Part shown: positions 43,425 to 52,962 of the stretch, piece by piece
How positions within the stretch are numbered: the first letter of the stretch is position 1
Layout: each line of letters begins with the position of its first letter
From: Maridesulfovibrio frigidus DSM 17176
Lineage (GTDB): Bacteria > Desulfobacterota > Desulfovibrionia > Desulfovibrionales > Desulfovibrionaceae
Direction: 5' to 3'
Assembly (NCBI RefSeq): GCF_000711735.1
Contig: NZ_JONL01000001.1
Span: forward strand, 682,001 to 746,000
Length of the DNA stretch: 64,000 nt
The notes under the pieces: generated by a model
Databases searched by the model: none
The model's input: only the letters and a program-made list of their open reading frames with translations
What the model was told of the DNA's origin: nothing
Position numbers and translations under genes: made by a program

Positions 43425-44408
43425 ATGATAATCGCAAGATCAATCGAAGAAATAAAGCAGCTTAAAAATGGCTCCTGTGTAACCATAGGTAATTTTGATG
43501 GTGTTCATAAAGGACACCAGAAACTTATCTGTAGCACATGCAGAAAAGCCAAATCGAATGGATTATCCAGCGTAATTGTAACCTTCGACCCACATCCTTT
43601 GCGGGTTTTAGTTAACAGCAAAACGCCCCCATTCATCACCCTCACTGAGCAAAAAATAGAACTTTTGGCACTTCACAAGCCAGATATTATCCTTGCGCTG
43701 AATTTTACAATGGAAATGGCAAAACTATCTCCTGAAGAATTCATCAAGAAGTATCTTATTGACGGCCTAGGCATGAAGCAGATGGTCGTGGGATATGACT
43801 ATGCTCTTGGCAAAGGGCGTGCCGGCAACTACGAAGTGCTGGTCGAATTTGGCCGCAAATACGGATACGGCATCGAAAGACTTGACCCTATCATTATTAA
43901 TGATGCGGTAGTCAGTTCTTCACGAATCAGAGACATGGTACGTGAAGGCAATGTCTGGGATGTGCGCCCACTACTTGGCAGGTTTTATCAGGTGCGCGGC
44001 GAAGTTGTACACGGCATGAATCGCGGTGGCCGCCTTCTTGGTTTCCCCACAGCCAATATCAAGCTGGAAGATGAGCTTTTCCCCAACAAGGGAGTTTACG
44101 CTATCAGGGTTGAAGTGGATGGAATGGTCCGTGCGGGCGTGGCAAATATTGGTAAAAATCCAACTTTTGGTAACGATATCCTTTCCGTAGAAGCACATAT
44201 TTTCAACTTCTCAGACGATATTTACGGTAAAAATATCCGGGTTCATTTCATTCAGAGAATTCGGGCAGAACGCAAGTTCGATAGCCTGGACGAACTGAAA
44301 GCCCGTATAACTAAAGATACCGAACTTGCAAAATCAATCCTTTCATACCCCGAATCACAAGTTCGACCGGGATTAAACCTGACTGAGTCAGGAACTGGAG
44401 CCTGTTAA
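43425..44408 (+). CDS. ribF: Bifunctional riboflavin kinase/FAD synthetase
   Basis: 327 residues. FMN adenylyltransferase domain (1-185): TIGNFDGVHKGHQKL, VTFDPHPLRVL, SSSRIRDMVREGNV. Riboflavin kinase domain (about 188-310): GRLLGFPTANI, GVYAIRVEVDG, NIGKNPTFGN, and the late-C-terminal basic ERKFDSLDELK. Converts riboflavin to FMN and FAD. Its stop overlaps the start of the CLC gene by one base (TAATG), so the two are translationally coupled. Confidence 0.95.
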   Translation: MIIARSIEEIKQLKNGSCVTIGNFDGVHKGHQKLICSTCRKAKSNGLSSVIVTFDPHPLRVLVNSKTPPFITLTEQKIELLALHKPDIILALNFTMEMAKLSPEEFIKKYLIDGLGMKQMVVGYDYALGKGRAGNYEVLVEFGRKYGYGIERLDPIIINDAVVSSSRIRDMVREGNVWDVRPLLGRFYQVRGEVVHGMNRGGRLLGFPTANIKLEDELFPNKGVYAIRVEVDGMVRAGVANIGKNPTFGNDILSVEAHIFNFSDDIYGKNIRVHFIQRIRAERKFDSLDELKARITKDTELAKSILSYPESQVRPGLNLTESGTGAC

Positions 44409-46216
44409 TGAGCCCCCTTCTTAACTTTCAAGTCTGGAAGGAAATTGCGAGATCTTACAAGAATATCAGCTCGTTCAGGTGGCTTTTATTAGGGGTACTG
44501 GTCGGGCTTCTCTCTGGAGTACTGGCAGTCGCATTTTTTGCAGCAGTTGAATACGGTAAATTTATTTTCCTCAACCAATTGGCAGGCCTATCCTTACCAG
44601 CTCCTGCAGGCGAAGAAATTTTTCATGGAACTCCTGGTCAATTACGAGCTTGGGTCGTTCCCGTCTCAACTATGACTGTAGGTCTGCTCACAGGCTGGCT
44701 CGTTAACAAATACATTCCTGAAACTATCTCCGGCGGCACAGATGGAACAGATGCTACAATCAAATGTTTCCATCAGGGCGGCGGAATCATGCGCCCCATC
44801 GTCCCGATAATTAAAGGTATTACATCCATTTTCACTATCGCCACCGGCGGTAGCGCAGGACGGGAAGGTCCCATTACGCAAATGGGTGCAGGTATCGGTT
44901 CTTGGGTTGCGCAAAAGCTTAAACTCTCAGCCAAAGAACGCAGAATACTTCTTCTGGCAGGTGCAGCTGGAGGCCTTGGAGCCATATTTCGTGCCCCGCT
45001 AGGCGGAGCGCTTACAGCAGTTGAAGTTATTTACCGCGAAGATTTTGAATCCGAAGCGATTCTCCCATCAGTATTATCTTCGGTTGTATCATACTCACTT
45101 TTCACACTTTTTTACGGTTCTGAACCTATTTTTGGAATTCCTAGATTTGTATTCCATGACCCCCGTGAAATGATCTTTTATATAATTCTGGCTTTTGCGT
45201 GTACCTTCGCAGGCTGGATGTATATCCGCACTTTCCGTTTCATCAAGTATTCAATTTTCTCTAAAATTAAAGATAGATTAGGCCTCATGTGGGCGACCGG
45301 GATAGGCGGACTTATGATGGGATTGATGGGAATGCTTTTCCCGCAAGTTCTGTCAGGTGGTTACGGCTGGCTGGAAATGGCTATCATGGGTGAAATCCCA
45401 ATCATGATGATGATCGCGATCTTATTGGGAAAAACCGTTGCCACGTCTATGACCATTGGGTCAGGAATGAGTGGTGGTATGTTCGCTCCGGCACTCTTTG
45501 TCGGCGGTATGACAGGTGGTGTTGTCGGACAGGTTGCCGGGAAATATTATCCCGAAATCGCTACCCAGCCCGGCGGCTATGTGCTTGTCGGTATGGCTGC
45601 ATTTTTCGCAGGAGTAGCCAATGCGCCGATTGGGCCGCTGATCATGGTCTGTGAACTTACACAAGGTTACGGGCTTCTAGCTCCTCTGATGCTTGCATCC
45701 GCCTTATGTATCGTGCTGGGACGTAATTTCTCTCTATATGAGCATCAGGTGGATAACAAATTTGAATCCCCCGCTCATATCGAAGATGCAACTATCAACA
45801 TTCTCGAGCAACTGCACGTTGATACGCACTTCAAACCCGGCATAGTCACAACTCTTGAAGAGGGTACAACTCTCAAGGCCCTGCGCGATATTATTGCGAA
45901 TACTAATGAGCTGTACTTTCCCGTTAAGAATGACGAAGGCATAATCACCGGGATTATGACCATTCATAATGTAAGAAATCATCTCTTCAATCAGGACCTT
46001 TTCGATCTAATTCTTGCACGGGATCTGGCGACTAAGCCTGCAACACTGAAAGCTGATGACGACTTATACACTGCACTGCTAAAATTTGTGGATACAGATT
46101 ACGGTCAAATCCCTGTTGTAGCAGAAGATGATCCGAACCATATTATCGGCCTGCTTAATCGTGAAAACGTATTTAGAGCTTACGCAAAGGCGATCAAAGA
46201 ACTTCACGAAGATTAG
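44408..46216 (+). CDS. CLC chloride channel/antiporter with CBS pair
   Basis: 602 residues; 10 or more membrane helices in residues 25-435. CLC selectivity motifs GGSAGREGP (its Glu is the gating glutamate) and GSGMSGGMFAPALFVGG are intact. The cytoplasmic C-terminus (about 465-600) has two CBS domains that may bind adenine nucleotides. The gating Glu is compatible with a Cl-/H+ antiporter as well as a channel. Co-translated with ribF, with no obvious functional link. Confidence 0.92.
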   Translation: MSPLLNFQVWKEIARSYKNISSFRWLLLGVLVGLLSGVLAVAFFAAVEYGKFIFLNQLAGLSLPAPAGEEIFHGTPGQLRAWVVPVSTMTVGLLTGWLVNKYIPETISGGTDGTDATIKCFHQGGGIMRPIVPIIKGITSIFTIATGGSAGREGPITQMGAGIGSWVAQKLKLSAKERRILLLAGAAGGLGAIFRAPLGGALTAVEVIYREDFESEAILPSVLSSVVSYSLFTLFYGSEPIFGIPRFVFHDPREMIFYIILAFACTFAGWMYIRTFRFIKYSIFSKIKDRLGLMWATGIGGLMMGLMGMLFPQVLSGGYGWLEMAIMGEIPIMMMIAILLGKTVATSMTIGSGMSGGMFAPALFVGGMTGGVVGQVAGKYYPEIATQPGGYVLVGMAAFFAGVANAPIGPLIMVCELTQGYGLLAPLMLASALCIVLGRNFSLYEHQVDNKFESPAHIEDATINILEQLHVDTHFKPGIVTTLEEGTTLKALRDIIANTNELYFPVKNDEGIITGIMTIHNVRNHLFNQDLFDLILARDLATKPATLKADDDLYTALLKFVDTDYGQIPVVAEDDPNHIIGLLNRENVFRAYAKAIKELHED

Positions 46217-46240
46217 TCTAAATTATTAAATCTCACAGAA

Positions 46241-46279
46241 AAGTCCTCTTGAATTTTACTTCAAGAGGACTTTTTTTTA
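46241..46279 (+). terminator. Terminator of ribF-clc
   Basis: AAGTCCTCTTGAA pairs perfectly with TTCAAGAGGACTT, followed by T8. Confidence 0.9.
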
Positions 46280-46328
46280 TACTTATCACAAACTGTAATG
46301 TACAAGTGAAGCTGATTAATACACCTGC

Positions 46329-46853
46329 TTACAAGCGCTTAAATAACTCCACAGCCTCCGCTGGGGGTTGAACTTCACACCGCTTATATTTACGCCCGTC
46401 ATCCGTGCGCAGCATTAATCCACGATCAACAAGCTCGCGCCGAAGCAATGCATAGTCACCGAACTCATGATTCTTATCAAGCAACTCATTAACTTCGCGC
46501 TCCACCATAGATTCACGGGCAGGAATGCGCGACCACATTACCCACAAGCAAATCATGCGTTGCGAAAATTTCTTAGGCCAGCGGACAAGCTGCCCCTCAT
46601 TAAAAAGTCGTAACAACTTCTTCACAAGTTTATAATCAACTTCTGGCTTTGGCTGGACTGGAAGATCGATAGCTACCTGAGCTTCCTGCTGAGCACGGAA
46701 ATGCTGGAAGTTGCGATAGCCAACAGCTTTCGTAAGCAAATTAAGCATTTCAACATGACTGGGAGTGGATTCGAAACCGTCAAGCTGACGGCGAATGGTC
46801 TTGGCAAACATTGATATGTCGCCCACAGATAAAGGCAAAGTAGTTTTAGACAT
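46329..46853 (-). CDS. DUF2087-domain protein
   Basis: 174 residues, no signal or membrane segment. The second half matches the DUF2087 pattern: VRWPKKFSQRMICLWVMWSRI, REVNELLDKNHEFGDYALLRRELVDRGLM, DGRKYKRCE. This domain often follows ArsR-type DNA-binding domains; here the N-terminal 80 residues (SVGDISMFAKTIRRQL, LLTKAVGYRNFQHF) look helical and could bind nucleic acid, though unproven. Single gene, function unknown. Confidence 0.75.
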   Translation of the reverse strand: MSKTTLPLSVGDISMFAKTIRRQLDGFESTPSHVEMLNLLTKAVGYRNFQHFRAQQEAQVAIDLPVQPKPEVDYKLVKKLLRLFNEGQLVRWPKKFSQRMICLWVMWSRIPARESMVEREVNELLDKNHEFGDYALLRRELVDRGLMLRTDDGRKYKRCEVQPPAEAVELFKRL

Positions 46854-47252
46854 GACTAATCCTCGTTCTCGTCCCTACCCAAAAAGAAATGGAGTGTCAG
46901 TGGTCGCCGGCTTCCGACTCGGCACGAAATTAAGGTGTCGATTGGAGTAAAGAAAAGTGACAGGTTTAGCTCCCCGATAAGGGGCGGCAACGCCTAGGTG
47001 AACTGTCGACCTAAGTAGTTTATAACTGATATTATTTGTGACGGCAACTTGGGGGAAATCCCGTTTTTTACCCCCCTCCCCCTTGCCATCCCCTCAAGCG
47101 GTATTATCCTCTGATCATTCGAATAAAACCCAAACCGAATCCATGTTTAGCTGGAACCGGATATATATTTCCCAGATCGACAAATATTGAAATTCAATCT
47201 TCATATTGAAAACGAGTAACGCCCACTACACAGGCAGAATCAGGAGATAAAC
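46854..47252. other. 399-base gene-free region between DUF2087 gene and hslV
   Basis: No coding frame. It holds a GCCGG...CGGC self-complementary stretch (about 46907-46924), CCCCGATAAGGGG (about 46973-46985) followed by GGCAACGCC, and a C-rich run at about 47072-47092. The folding potential is higher than in nearby spacers, but it matches no RNA family or riboswitch I know. Promoters for both divergent genes must lie here. Confidence 0.45.
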
Positions 47253-47792
47253 ATGGAACTCAGAGGAACGACCATACTGGCCGTTAAAGACGAAAAAGGT
47301 TCAGCCATGGCTGGAGACGGTCAGGTCACTATGGGCCAAGCCATTGTAATGAAGCATTCTGCAATCAAAGTTCGTACTCTTTATAATGAAAAAGTCCTTG
47401 CCGGATTTGCAGGCGCAACCGCTGACGCTTTCACTCTCTTCGAAAGATTCGAGAAAAAGCTTGAAACTCATGGCGGCAACCTTGTCCGCAGCGCAGTGGA
47501 GCTTGCAACTGACTGGCGCAAAGATAAATACCTTCGCAAACTTGAAGCAATGATCCTTGTTGCTGATGCCGAACATATCCTGATCATCAGTGGTAACGGC
47601 GATGTTATTGAGCCTGATGACGGCCTTGCAGCTATCGGATCAGGGGGAGCTTATGCTCTTTCCGCTGCCCGCGCACTCTCCCGCCACACAGAACTTTCAG
47701 CTGTTGAAATTGCAGAAAAGGCAATGGAAATTGCAAGCGAAATATGTGTTTATACCAACGATCATTTTGTTATTAAAACTCTTGATAAATAA
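47253..47792 (+). CDS. hslV: ATP-dependent protease subunit HslV
   Basis: 179 residues, AGGAG upstream. After removal of MELRG the catalytic Thr begins TTILAVK; GDGQVT, and [14 protein letters not shown] follow the family pattern. Proteasome-like peptidase that forms a dodecamer with HslU to degrade unfolded and regulatory proteins. Gap to hslU is 20 bases. Confidence 0.96.
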   Translation: MELRGTTILAVKDEKGSAMAGDGQVTMGQAIVMKHSAIKVRTLYNEKVLAGFAGATADAFTLFERFEKKLETHGGNLVRSAVELATDWRKDKYLRKLEAMILVADAEHILIISGNGDVIEPDDGLAAIGSGGAYALSAARALSRHTELSAVEIAEKAMEIASEICVYTNDHFVIKTLDK

Positions 47793-47812
47793 TTTCACGC
47801 AAAGGCCAATAA

Positions 47813-49204
47813 ATGAGTAATCTTACACCTAGAGAAATCGTATCGGAATTGGATAAATTCATCATCGGTCAAGCTGACGCTAAGCGTATGGTCGCCATTG
47901 CAATGCGTAACCGCTGGCGCAGACAACAGCTCCCCGCGGAACTACGCGATGAAATTTCACCTAAAAATATTATTATGATGGGACCAACCGGTGTTGGTAA
48001 AACAGAGATAGCTCGTAGACTTGCGAAGCTTTCAGGTTGTCCATTCTTTAAGGTAGAAGCCACCAAATTTACCGAAGTAGGATATGTAGGTCGTGATGTA
48101 GAATCCATGATCCGCGATCTTATGGAAATTGGAATAGCTCTTGTGCGCAAAGAAGAGTTAGATAAAGTCAAAGTTAAAGCTGAAAAGAACGCAGAAGAAC
48201 ATCTTCTTGATCTGCTATTACCTTCATCAAAACCTAAAAATCCAACAATGGCTTTCTTTAATCCCAACGCCAATGCAAACGAAGCCATACCTCTTCAGGA
48301 AGAAAATCCTTCGGAAGATACAAACTCCACCCGCGAAAAATTCCGCAAAATGTGGCGCGACGGCAAGCTTGATGAACGTGAAATTGATATAGAAGTTACT
48401 GTTCAGGGCGGAACAGGCGTCGAGATCATGTCCATGCCCGGCATGGAAGACATGGGAATGCAAGTTAACGACATGATCGGAAACATGTTCCCTAACAAAA
48501 AGAAGGCTCGCAAAGTTAATATTCGCGAGGCCTACGACATCCTTATTCAGGAAGAGTCCGACAAGCTTATTGATATGGACAATGTGGCTGATATGGCCCG
48601 TGAACGTGTTGAGCAGACCGGAATTTTATTCCTTGATGAAATTGATAAAATCGCAGGACGCCATGAAAGCAGCGGTTCGACAGATGTTTCCCGTGAAGGT
48701 GTGCAGCGCGATTTGCTGCCCATAGTTGAAGGAAGTGTAGTTAAAACCAAATACGGCATGGTGAAGACAGATCATATCCTATTCATTTCAGCCGGAGCAT
48801 TTCATTACTCCAAGCCTTCTGATCTGATACCGGAACTTCAAGGCCGTTTCCCGCTTCGTGTTGAGCTTCATGCGCTTGGTAAAGATGAATTCTACAGAAT
48901 TCTCACCGAGCCTCAGAACGCTTTGACAGTTCAGTATAAAGCTCTGCTTGAAACTGAAAAGATCACCATTGATTACAGCCGTGAGGCCCTTGAAGAGGTC
49001 GCCGCCACAGCTCAAAAGATTAATGAAGAAACCGAAAATATTGGTGCTAGAAGACTTTACACTATAATGGAAAAGATTCTCTCAGACCTATCCTTTGAAG
49101 CTCCTGATAGATCAGGTGACTCCATCATGATCGATGAAGAGTACGTTAAAGAAAAATTGAAAGATGTAATTGAAGATAGAGATTTATCGCGTTACATTTT
49201 ATAG
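47813..49204 (+). CDS. hslU: HslU unfoldase (ClpY), AAA+
   Basis: 463 residues. N-terminal [16 protein letters not shown], Walker [16 protein letters not shown] pore loop, a large I-domain insert (about 110-230), Walker [12 protein letters not shown], sensor and C-terminal RDLSRYIL tail that docks into HslV. Unfolds and feeds substrates to HslV. Confidence 0.97.
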   Translation: MSNLTPREIVSELDKFIIGQADAKRMVAIAMRNRWRRQQLPAELRDEISPKNIIMMGPTGVGKTEIARRLAKLSGCPFFKVEATKFTEVGYVGRDVESMIRDLMEIGIALVRKEELDKVKVKAEKNAEEHLLDLLLPSSKPKNPTMAFFNPNANANEAIPLQEENPSEDTNSTREKFRKMWRDGKLDEREIDIEVTVQGGTGVEIMSMPGMEDMGMQVNDMIGNMFPNKKKARKVNIREAYDILIQEESDKLIDMDNVADMARERVEQTGILFLDEIDKIAGRHESSGSTDVSREGVQRDLLPIVEGSVVKTKYGMVKTDHILFISAGAFHYSKPSDLIPELQGRFPLRVELHALGKDEFYRILTEPQNALTVQYKALLETEKITIDYSREALEEVAATAQKINEETENIGARRLYTIMEKILSDLSFEAPDRSGDSIMIDEEYVKEKLKDVIEDRDLSRYIL

Positions 49205-49230
49205 TTCGCAACAAAGCCAATTATCAAACA

Positions 49231-49264
49231 AAACGGGGTTCTTATACAAAGAGCCCCGTTTTTG
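49231..49264 (+). terminator. Terminator of hslVU
   Basis: AAACGGGGTTCT pairs with AGAGCCCCGTTT (one wobble pair), followed by T-run. Confidence 0.85.
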
Positions 49265-49389
49265 TCTGTTTTTTAAAATTGTGACCAAATATAAAATATG
49301 GTATCGCTGTCTAGCATTTAAACAGTACTGTTTCTAACTAGAAGACAAATAATTCAATTCGCCGCAAAAGAAAGGTTACAAAGAAAATT

Positions 49390-50136
49390 ATGAGCACCCC
49401 CCCTGACAACAAAGAATCCATCCCTAAGATTGTAGGAACGTTTTCTTCCACCATTAAGCAAGAGATTGGAGCAGGTGCTACAAAACGGAAAGTTGTTCAT
49501 GAATTTCTGTATTACGCCGAAGAAAATGATAATGGCGAAATTGCTCTCCGCCCATTAAATGATAAATTTGTACCCGCTGGTGACGAACAGATTATAAGCA
49601 AAGATGAACTTCTGGAATCCTTCACTGCAGAGATAGAGCTTCACTCTAAATCCGTTTTCCCGGCAATGAAAGAACTGGGTAAATGCTTGGCAAGAGCAGA
49701 CCGTCAGCGTCAACTCGGAAAACATTTCACTGCGGAAATGGAATATGGAAAAGCCCTCACTATTGACGAAGACAATATTCGTGCAATTTTCGGAATGGGC
49801 CTCTGCTACCTTGAGCGTCAGGACGATTCTAAATCAGAGGATCTTTTTAGTAGATTGCTCGAACTTAATGCAGCTTTCAGCACTGAACACAAACATCTAT
49901 TCAACGATTTCGGTATATCTCTCCGGAAGAACAAAAAGCATGCAGAAGCCATAGAGTTTTACACTAAAGCCTTAAATTTCTGCTCAGACGATGAGAACCT
50001 TCTTTTCAATATTGCCCGCAGTTTATACGAAATTGAGAAAAAGAAAGAAGCATGCGACTTTCTTGACCAGTGCCTTGAAATTAATCCAGAATTTAAAGAA
50101 GCTATCAAACTCAAGAAATTTATAAGCAAAAACTAG
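49390..50136 (+). CDS. TPR protein, cytoplasmic
   Basis: 248 residues, no signal. The N-terminal half (KIVGTFSSTIKQEIGAG, AEENDNGEIALRPLND) has no recognised domain. Three TPRs follow (about 105-240: AEMEYGKALTIDEDNIRA, GISLRKNKKHAEAIEFY, LYEIEKKKEACDFLDQ). A protein-interaction scaffold of unknown function, between hslU and flgE and bounded by terminators. Confidence 0.75.
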   Translation: MSTPPDNKESIPKIVGTFSSTIKQEIGAGATKRKVVHEFLYYAEENDNGEIALRPLNDKFVPAGDEQIISKDELLESFTAEIELHSKSVFPAMKELGKCLARADRQRQLGKHFTAEMEYGKALTIDEDNIRAIFGMGLCYLERQDDSKSEDLFSRLLELNAAFSTEHKHLFNDFGISLRKNKKHAEAIEFYTKALNFCSDDENLLFNIARSLYEIEKKKEACDFLDQCLEINPEFKEAIKLKKFISKN

Positions 50137-50186
50137 TTCCAGCCTAATTCCTTTTTTTATTACCTACTATTTTTACCTGACATCAT

Positions 50187-50228
50187 AAAAATAAATCCAT
50201 TTCAACCTTACGAAATGGATTTATTTTC
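50187..50228 (+). terminator. Terminator of the TPR gene
   Basis: A perfect 16-bp stem (50187-50202 with 50212-50227); the second arm ends in a T-rich run. Confidence 0.75.
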
Positions 50229-50285
50229 CTACTCCCCCGCCAGTTTTATAAGATAACTCACTGATATAGCAGAACTTGAATTTTA

Positions 50286-50300
50286 GGCACATACCTTGCT
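50286..50300 (+). promoter_or_regulatory. Sigma-54 promoter of flgE
   Basis: GGCAC-ATACC-TTGCT: GG at 50286-50287 and GC at 50298-50299 have the exact 10-base separation of the -24/-12 element. It lies about 90 bases before the flgE start. RpoN-dependent control of hook genes is usual in polar-flagellate bacteria. Confidence 0.8.
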
Positions 50301-50390
50301 TTACTAATACTAGCTGGATCTTTTTTCCCGCTATAAGGTAAATTGGACCGCGCGGAGTCAATATATGCGCGCCAAGCAAGGAGCTTTCTA

Positions 50391-51986
50391 ATGTCTTTCA
50401 GCGCAATGTATGTCGGAGCGACAGGGGTTAAGGCCCACAGTATGCTGCTTCAGCAAACAGGCAATAATATCGCTAACGTGAATACTACTGCCTACAAGAG
50501 CGGTGATACGTTCCTAGAGACCCTATACAGCCAAGCTGCTACCGGGACAACTTCTGGCTTAGTTAATGGCATTACCTCCAACTCTCCAGGACAAGTGGGT
50601 AAAGGTGTAGCGATTTCTTCTACTCGCATAAATTTTGCGGAAGGAGCATTCGAAACCACTTCCTCGAGTACTGATCTCGGTATTGGAGGAAAAGGATTCT
50701 TTAGGGTTGTCGATCAGGATTCCAAAGTAAATCACTATACCCGTGCAGGAAGTTTCAGGTTCGATAAAGAGGGCGTACTCACAGATTCGCACGCTAACGC
50801 CCTTCAAGGATACGCCATTGACGCTGATGGTAACATCGGAACAGTCTCTGAAAACGTTGCTCTACCTATGAAAGATGAGCTCAACTCCTCAGGAGAGACT
50901 GTCCAAGTGGTTAAGTCAGACCCTAAAGCCACCAACCAAGTCGCAATTAAAACTAATCTAGATCACGCTTCTATAGACCATAGCCAAAATGCAGAGTCTC
51001 CTTTCTTCTCGATGCTTGGAGAATGGGACGGCACAAAGGAAATGCCTCTTGGCGTTGACGATTTTGCATATAGTACAGCTCTTCAAATATATGATGAGAG
51101 CGGCAATACGATGGACCTGACAGTATATTACGATAAGGCCTCGCCCAGTTCATCAAGCCCAACTGACAGAAGATATTGGGAATATATTGTAACAGTTCCC
51201 CCTGGAAATGATGGTAGAGCAGCGACAGATGGTACATCTGGAGCGGGCTTGCTCATGAGCGGAACGCTCGAATTTGCAGGCGATGGAACTCTCATCAATC
51301 AGACAGCATATACCTTAAACAGTAATGCTGCTGACCCTAAGGACTTAAACAACTGGACTTTGGCGAACTTCAATGAAGATGGCGAACCCATTGTAAGTGC
51401 TACCTTTAAGGGAGATGAAGGAACAGGGACCAATCAAAACGTCGCTGTTAATTTAGGTAGCAGGTCAGCTACAAATGCATGGACGACACCCGGCGGAACT
51501 GCCGCGGAAGTGGGCAGTAATGTGTCCTCACTTCCAGGCATGGAAAACGGTCGTCAGGATGCTCTCAGTACCACCAACTATAGTGGATATTCTTCTACAG
51601 TCAGCCAGTCTCAGGATGGATTCGGCGAAGGATATTTGCAAAATGTTTCGGTTAACACTGAGGGAATTCTATCAGCACACTTCTCGAACGGACTCAGCAC
51701 GGATTTGTATCAAATAAACCTATACAACTTTAAGAGTCAGACCGGACTGCGGCGAGAAGGTTCAAATTACTTCTCAGAGAGTCAAGGTTCCGGAGCTGCC
51801 ATTGAAGGTGTCGCTAAGACGGACGGGATGGGATCTATTCTAGGTAATAGCTTAGAAACATCTAACGTTGATCTGGCTCAGGAATTTGGATCTATGATCC
51901 TTACCCAAAGAGGTTTTCAGGCCAACTCCAAGACTATAAGCACCGTAGACCAGTTAATAAATACTACGCTAGGCATTAAGAAGTAA
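50391..51986 (+). CDS. flgE: Flagellar hook protein FlgE
   Basis: 531 residues from ATG 50391 with AAGGAG; an upstream in-frame ATG has no such site. The N-terminal rod/hook signature LLQQTGNNIANVNTTAYK and the C-terminal SNVDLAQEFGSMILTQRGFQ are the D0 coiled-coil segments. The central part carries the surface D1/D2 domains. It is exported by the flagellar type III system and forms the flexible hook. Driven by the sigma-54 element 90 bases upstream. No other flagellar gene is adjacent. Confidence 0.93.
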   Translation: MSFSAMYVGATGVKAHSMLLQQTGNNIANVNTTAYKSGDTFLETLYSQAATGTTSGLVNGITSNSPGQVGKGVAISSTRINFAEGAFETTSSSTDLGIGGKGFFRVVDQDSKVNHYTRAGSFRFDKEGVLTDSHANALQGYAIDADGNIGTVSENVALPMKDELNSSGETVQVVKSDPKATNQVAIKTNLDHASIDHSQNAESPFFSMLGEWDGTKEMPLGVDDFAYSTALQIYDESGNTMDLTVYYDKASPSSSSPTDRRYWEYIVTVPPGNDGRAATDGTSGAGLLMSGTLEFAGDGTLINQTAYTLNSNAADPKDLNNWTLANFNEDGEPIVSATFKGDEGTGTNQNVAVNLGSRSATNAWTTPGGTAAEVGSNVSSLPGMENGRQDALSTTNYSGYSSTVSQSQDGFGEGYLQNVSVNTEGILSAHFSNGLSTDLYQINLYNFKSQTGLRREGSNYFSESQGSGAAIEGVAKTDGMGSILGNSLETSNVDLAQEFGSMILTQRGFQANSKTISTVDQLINTTLGIKK

Positions 51987-52007
51987 TTACGGCTAAACAC
52001 AAAAAAT

Positions 52008-52045
52008 AAACCCCTTGCTAATTTATCAAATTAGCAAGGGGTTTT
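52008..52045 (+). terminator. Terminator of flgE
   Basis: AACCCCTTGCTAATTT pairs perfectly with its complement at 52028-52043, ending in TTTT. Confidence 0.9.
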
Positions 52046-52091
52046 ATTTTACAATAAGCAAGCCGATGTAGATCACCTAAACATAAAAGGA

Positions 52092-52568
52092 TTATCCTTT
52101 AAGTTTAGAAGACAATAAGCGCAAATGACCACGCTCTTCATCAATACATTCTTCTACGAACTGCTGCTCTGCTTCAGGAACCATTTTCTTAAGCTCAGTG
52201 AAAAGTAAAATGGTATCTTTTTCAAAACGCATTGCTACTCTTACAGCATCTTCAAAGGAGAAATCTCCAGTTTTGAAAGCTGTAGTGTAATCAAAATTGA
52301 AAACATCATGAGAATCAATCAACGCCATTACATAGTGCGCATATTCGTCTGCATCACTTCCCGGTGGAATTTCAATATGCCCGATGCGATCGCGCATTCC
52401 CCTAAAAAAAAGCTCGTGTTTAGACTCTTCCTCGGCAAAATAATCAAAAAACTCTTTTGCACCCGGATCTTCCGCTTCGTCTGCAGCAAGCAAGTAAAAA
52501 GCCTGCCCTTTCTGTTCAATACGCATAGCGAGCTCAACGACTTCGCTAGCAGAAAAAAAACTTGCCAT
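52092..52568 (-). CDS. Rubrerythrin-like diiron ferritin-fold protein
   Basis: 158 residues. Diiron ligands are recognisable: E18 (RIEQKGQ), E-x2-H in EEESKH, E in RFEKDTI, and E-x2-H in DEERGH. The C-terminal rubredoxin domain of classical rubrerythrin is absent. Likely a peroxide reductase or iron-binding protein in oxygen defence, common in sulfate reducers. Single gene. Confidence 0.85.
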   Translation of the reverse strand: MASFFSASEVVELAMRIEQKGQAFYLLAADEAEDPGAKEFFDYFAEEESKHELFFRGMRDRIGHIEIPPGSDADEYAHYVMALIDSHDVFNFDYTTAFKTGDFSFEDAVRVAMRFEKDTILLFTELKKMVPEAEQQFVEECIDEERGHLRLLSSKLKG

Positions 52569-52962
52569 TTCAACCCCTTATAAAATTAAATTACTTTATT
52601 AAAAAAACAACATTACGGACTTTATTAATAAGCACAGCCCAGTATCGTATGTTACTATGAAGTGAATATTAAACATGCTCGCAAAAAGTGCAACCTGAAT
52701 TGATAATTTACTGCTTACAAAAATCATGTTTTCACAAGTTAGTAACATTTTGATTGTTTGGCTACACGGAATATTGTTTACTTTTGCGATAGAAAGTTTA
52801 TAAAATAATGTGAGCATATTCTTAGCATGACTCAGAATACGTACATGAACTTAACAGGATCTTCCCTAATTTATAATTGTAAAATCGGTTACGATATCAT
52901 TAACTATAAATCTCTAAAAAAACTATTCCCCAAAATATTGAATGTTTAACGTGGAGGATTTC
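52569..52962. other. AT-rich divergent promoter region
   Basis: No gene or RNA recognised. It separates the divergent ferritin-like and pseudo-aminotransferase genes. Confidence 0.45.

Noticed and set aside
46973-47020. Riboswitch upstream of hslV
   Set aside because: The hairpin-like segments do not match cobalamin, TPP, SAM, glycine or preQ1 consensus features, and hslV is not a usual target.
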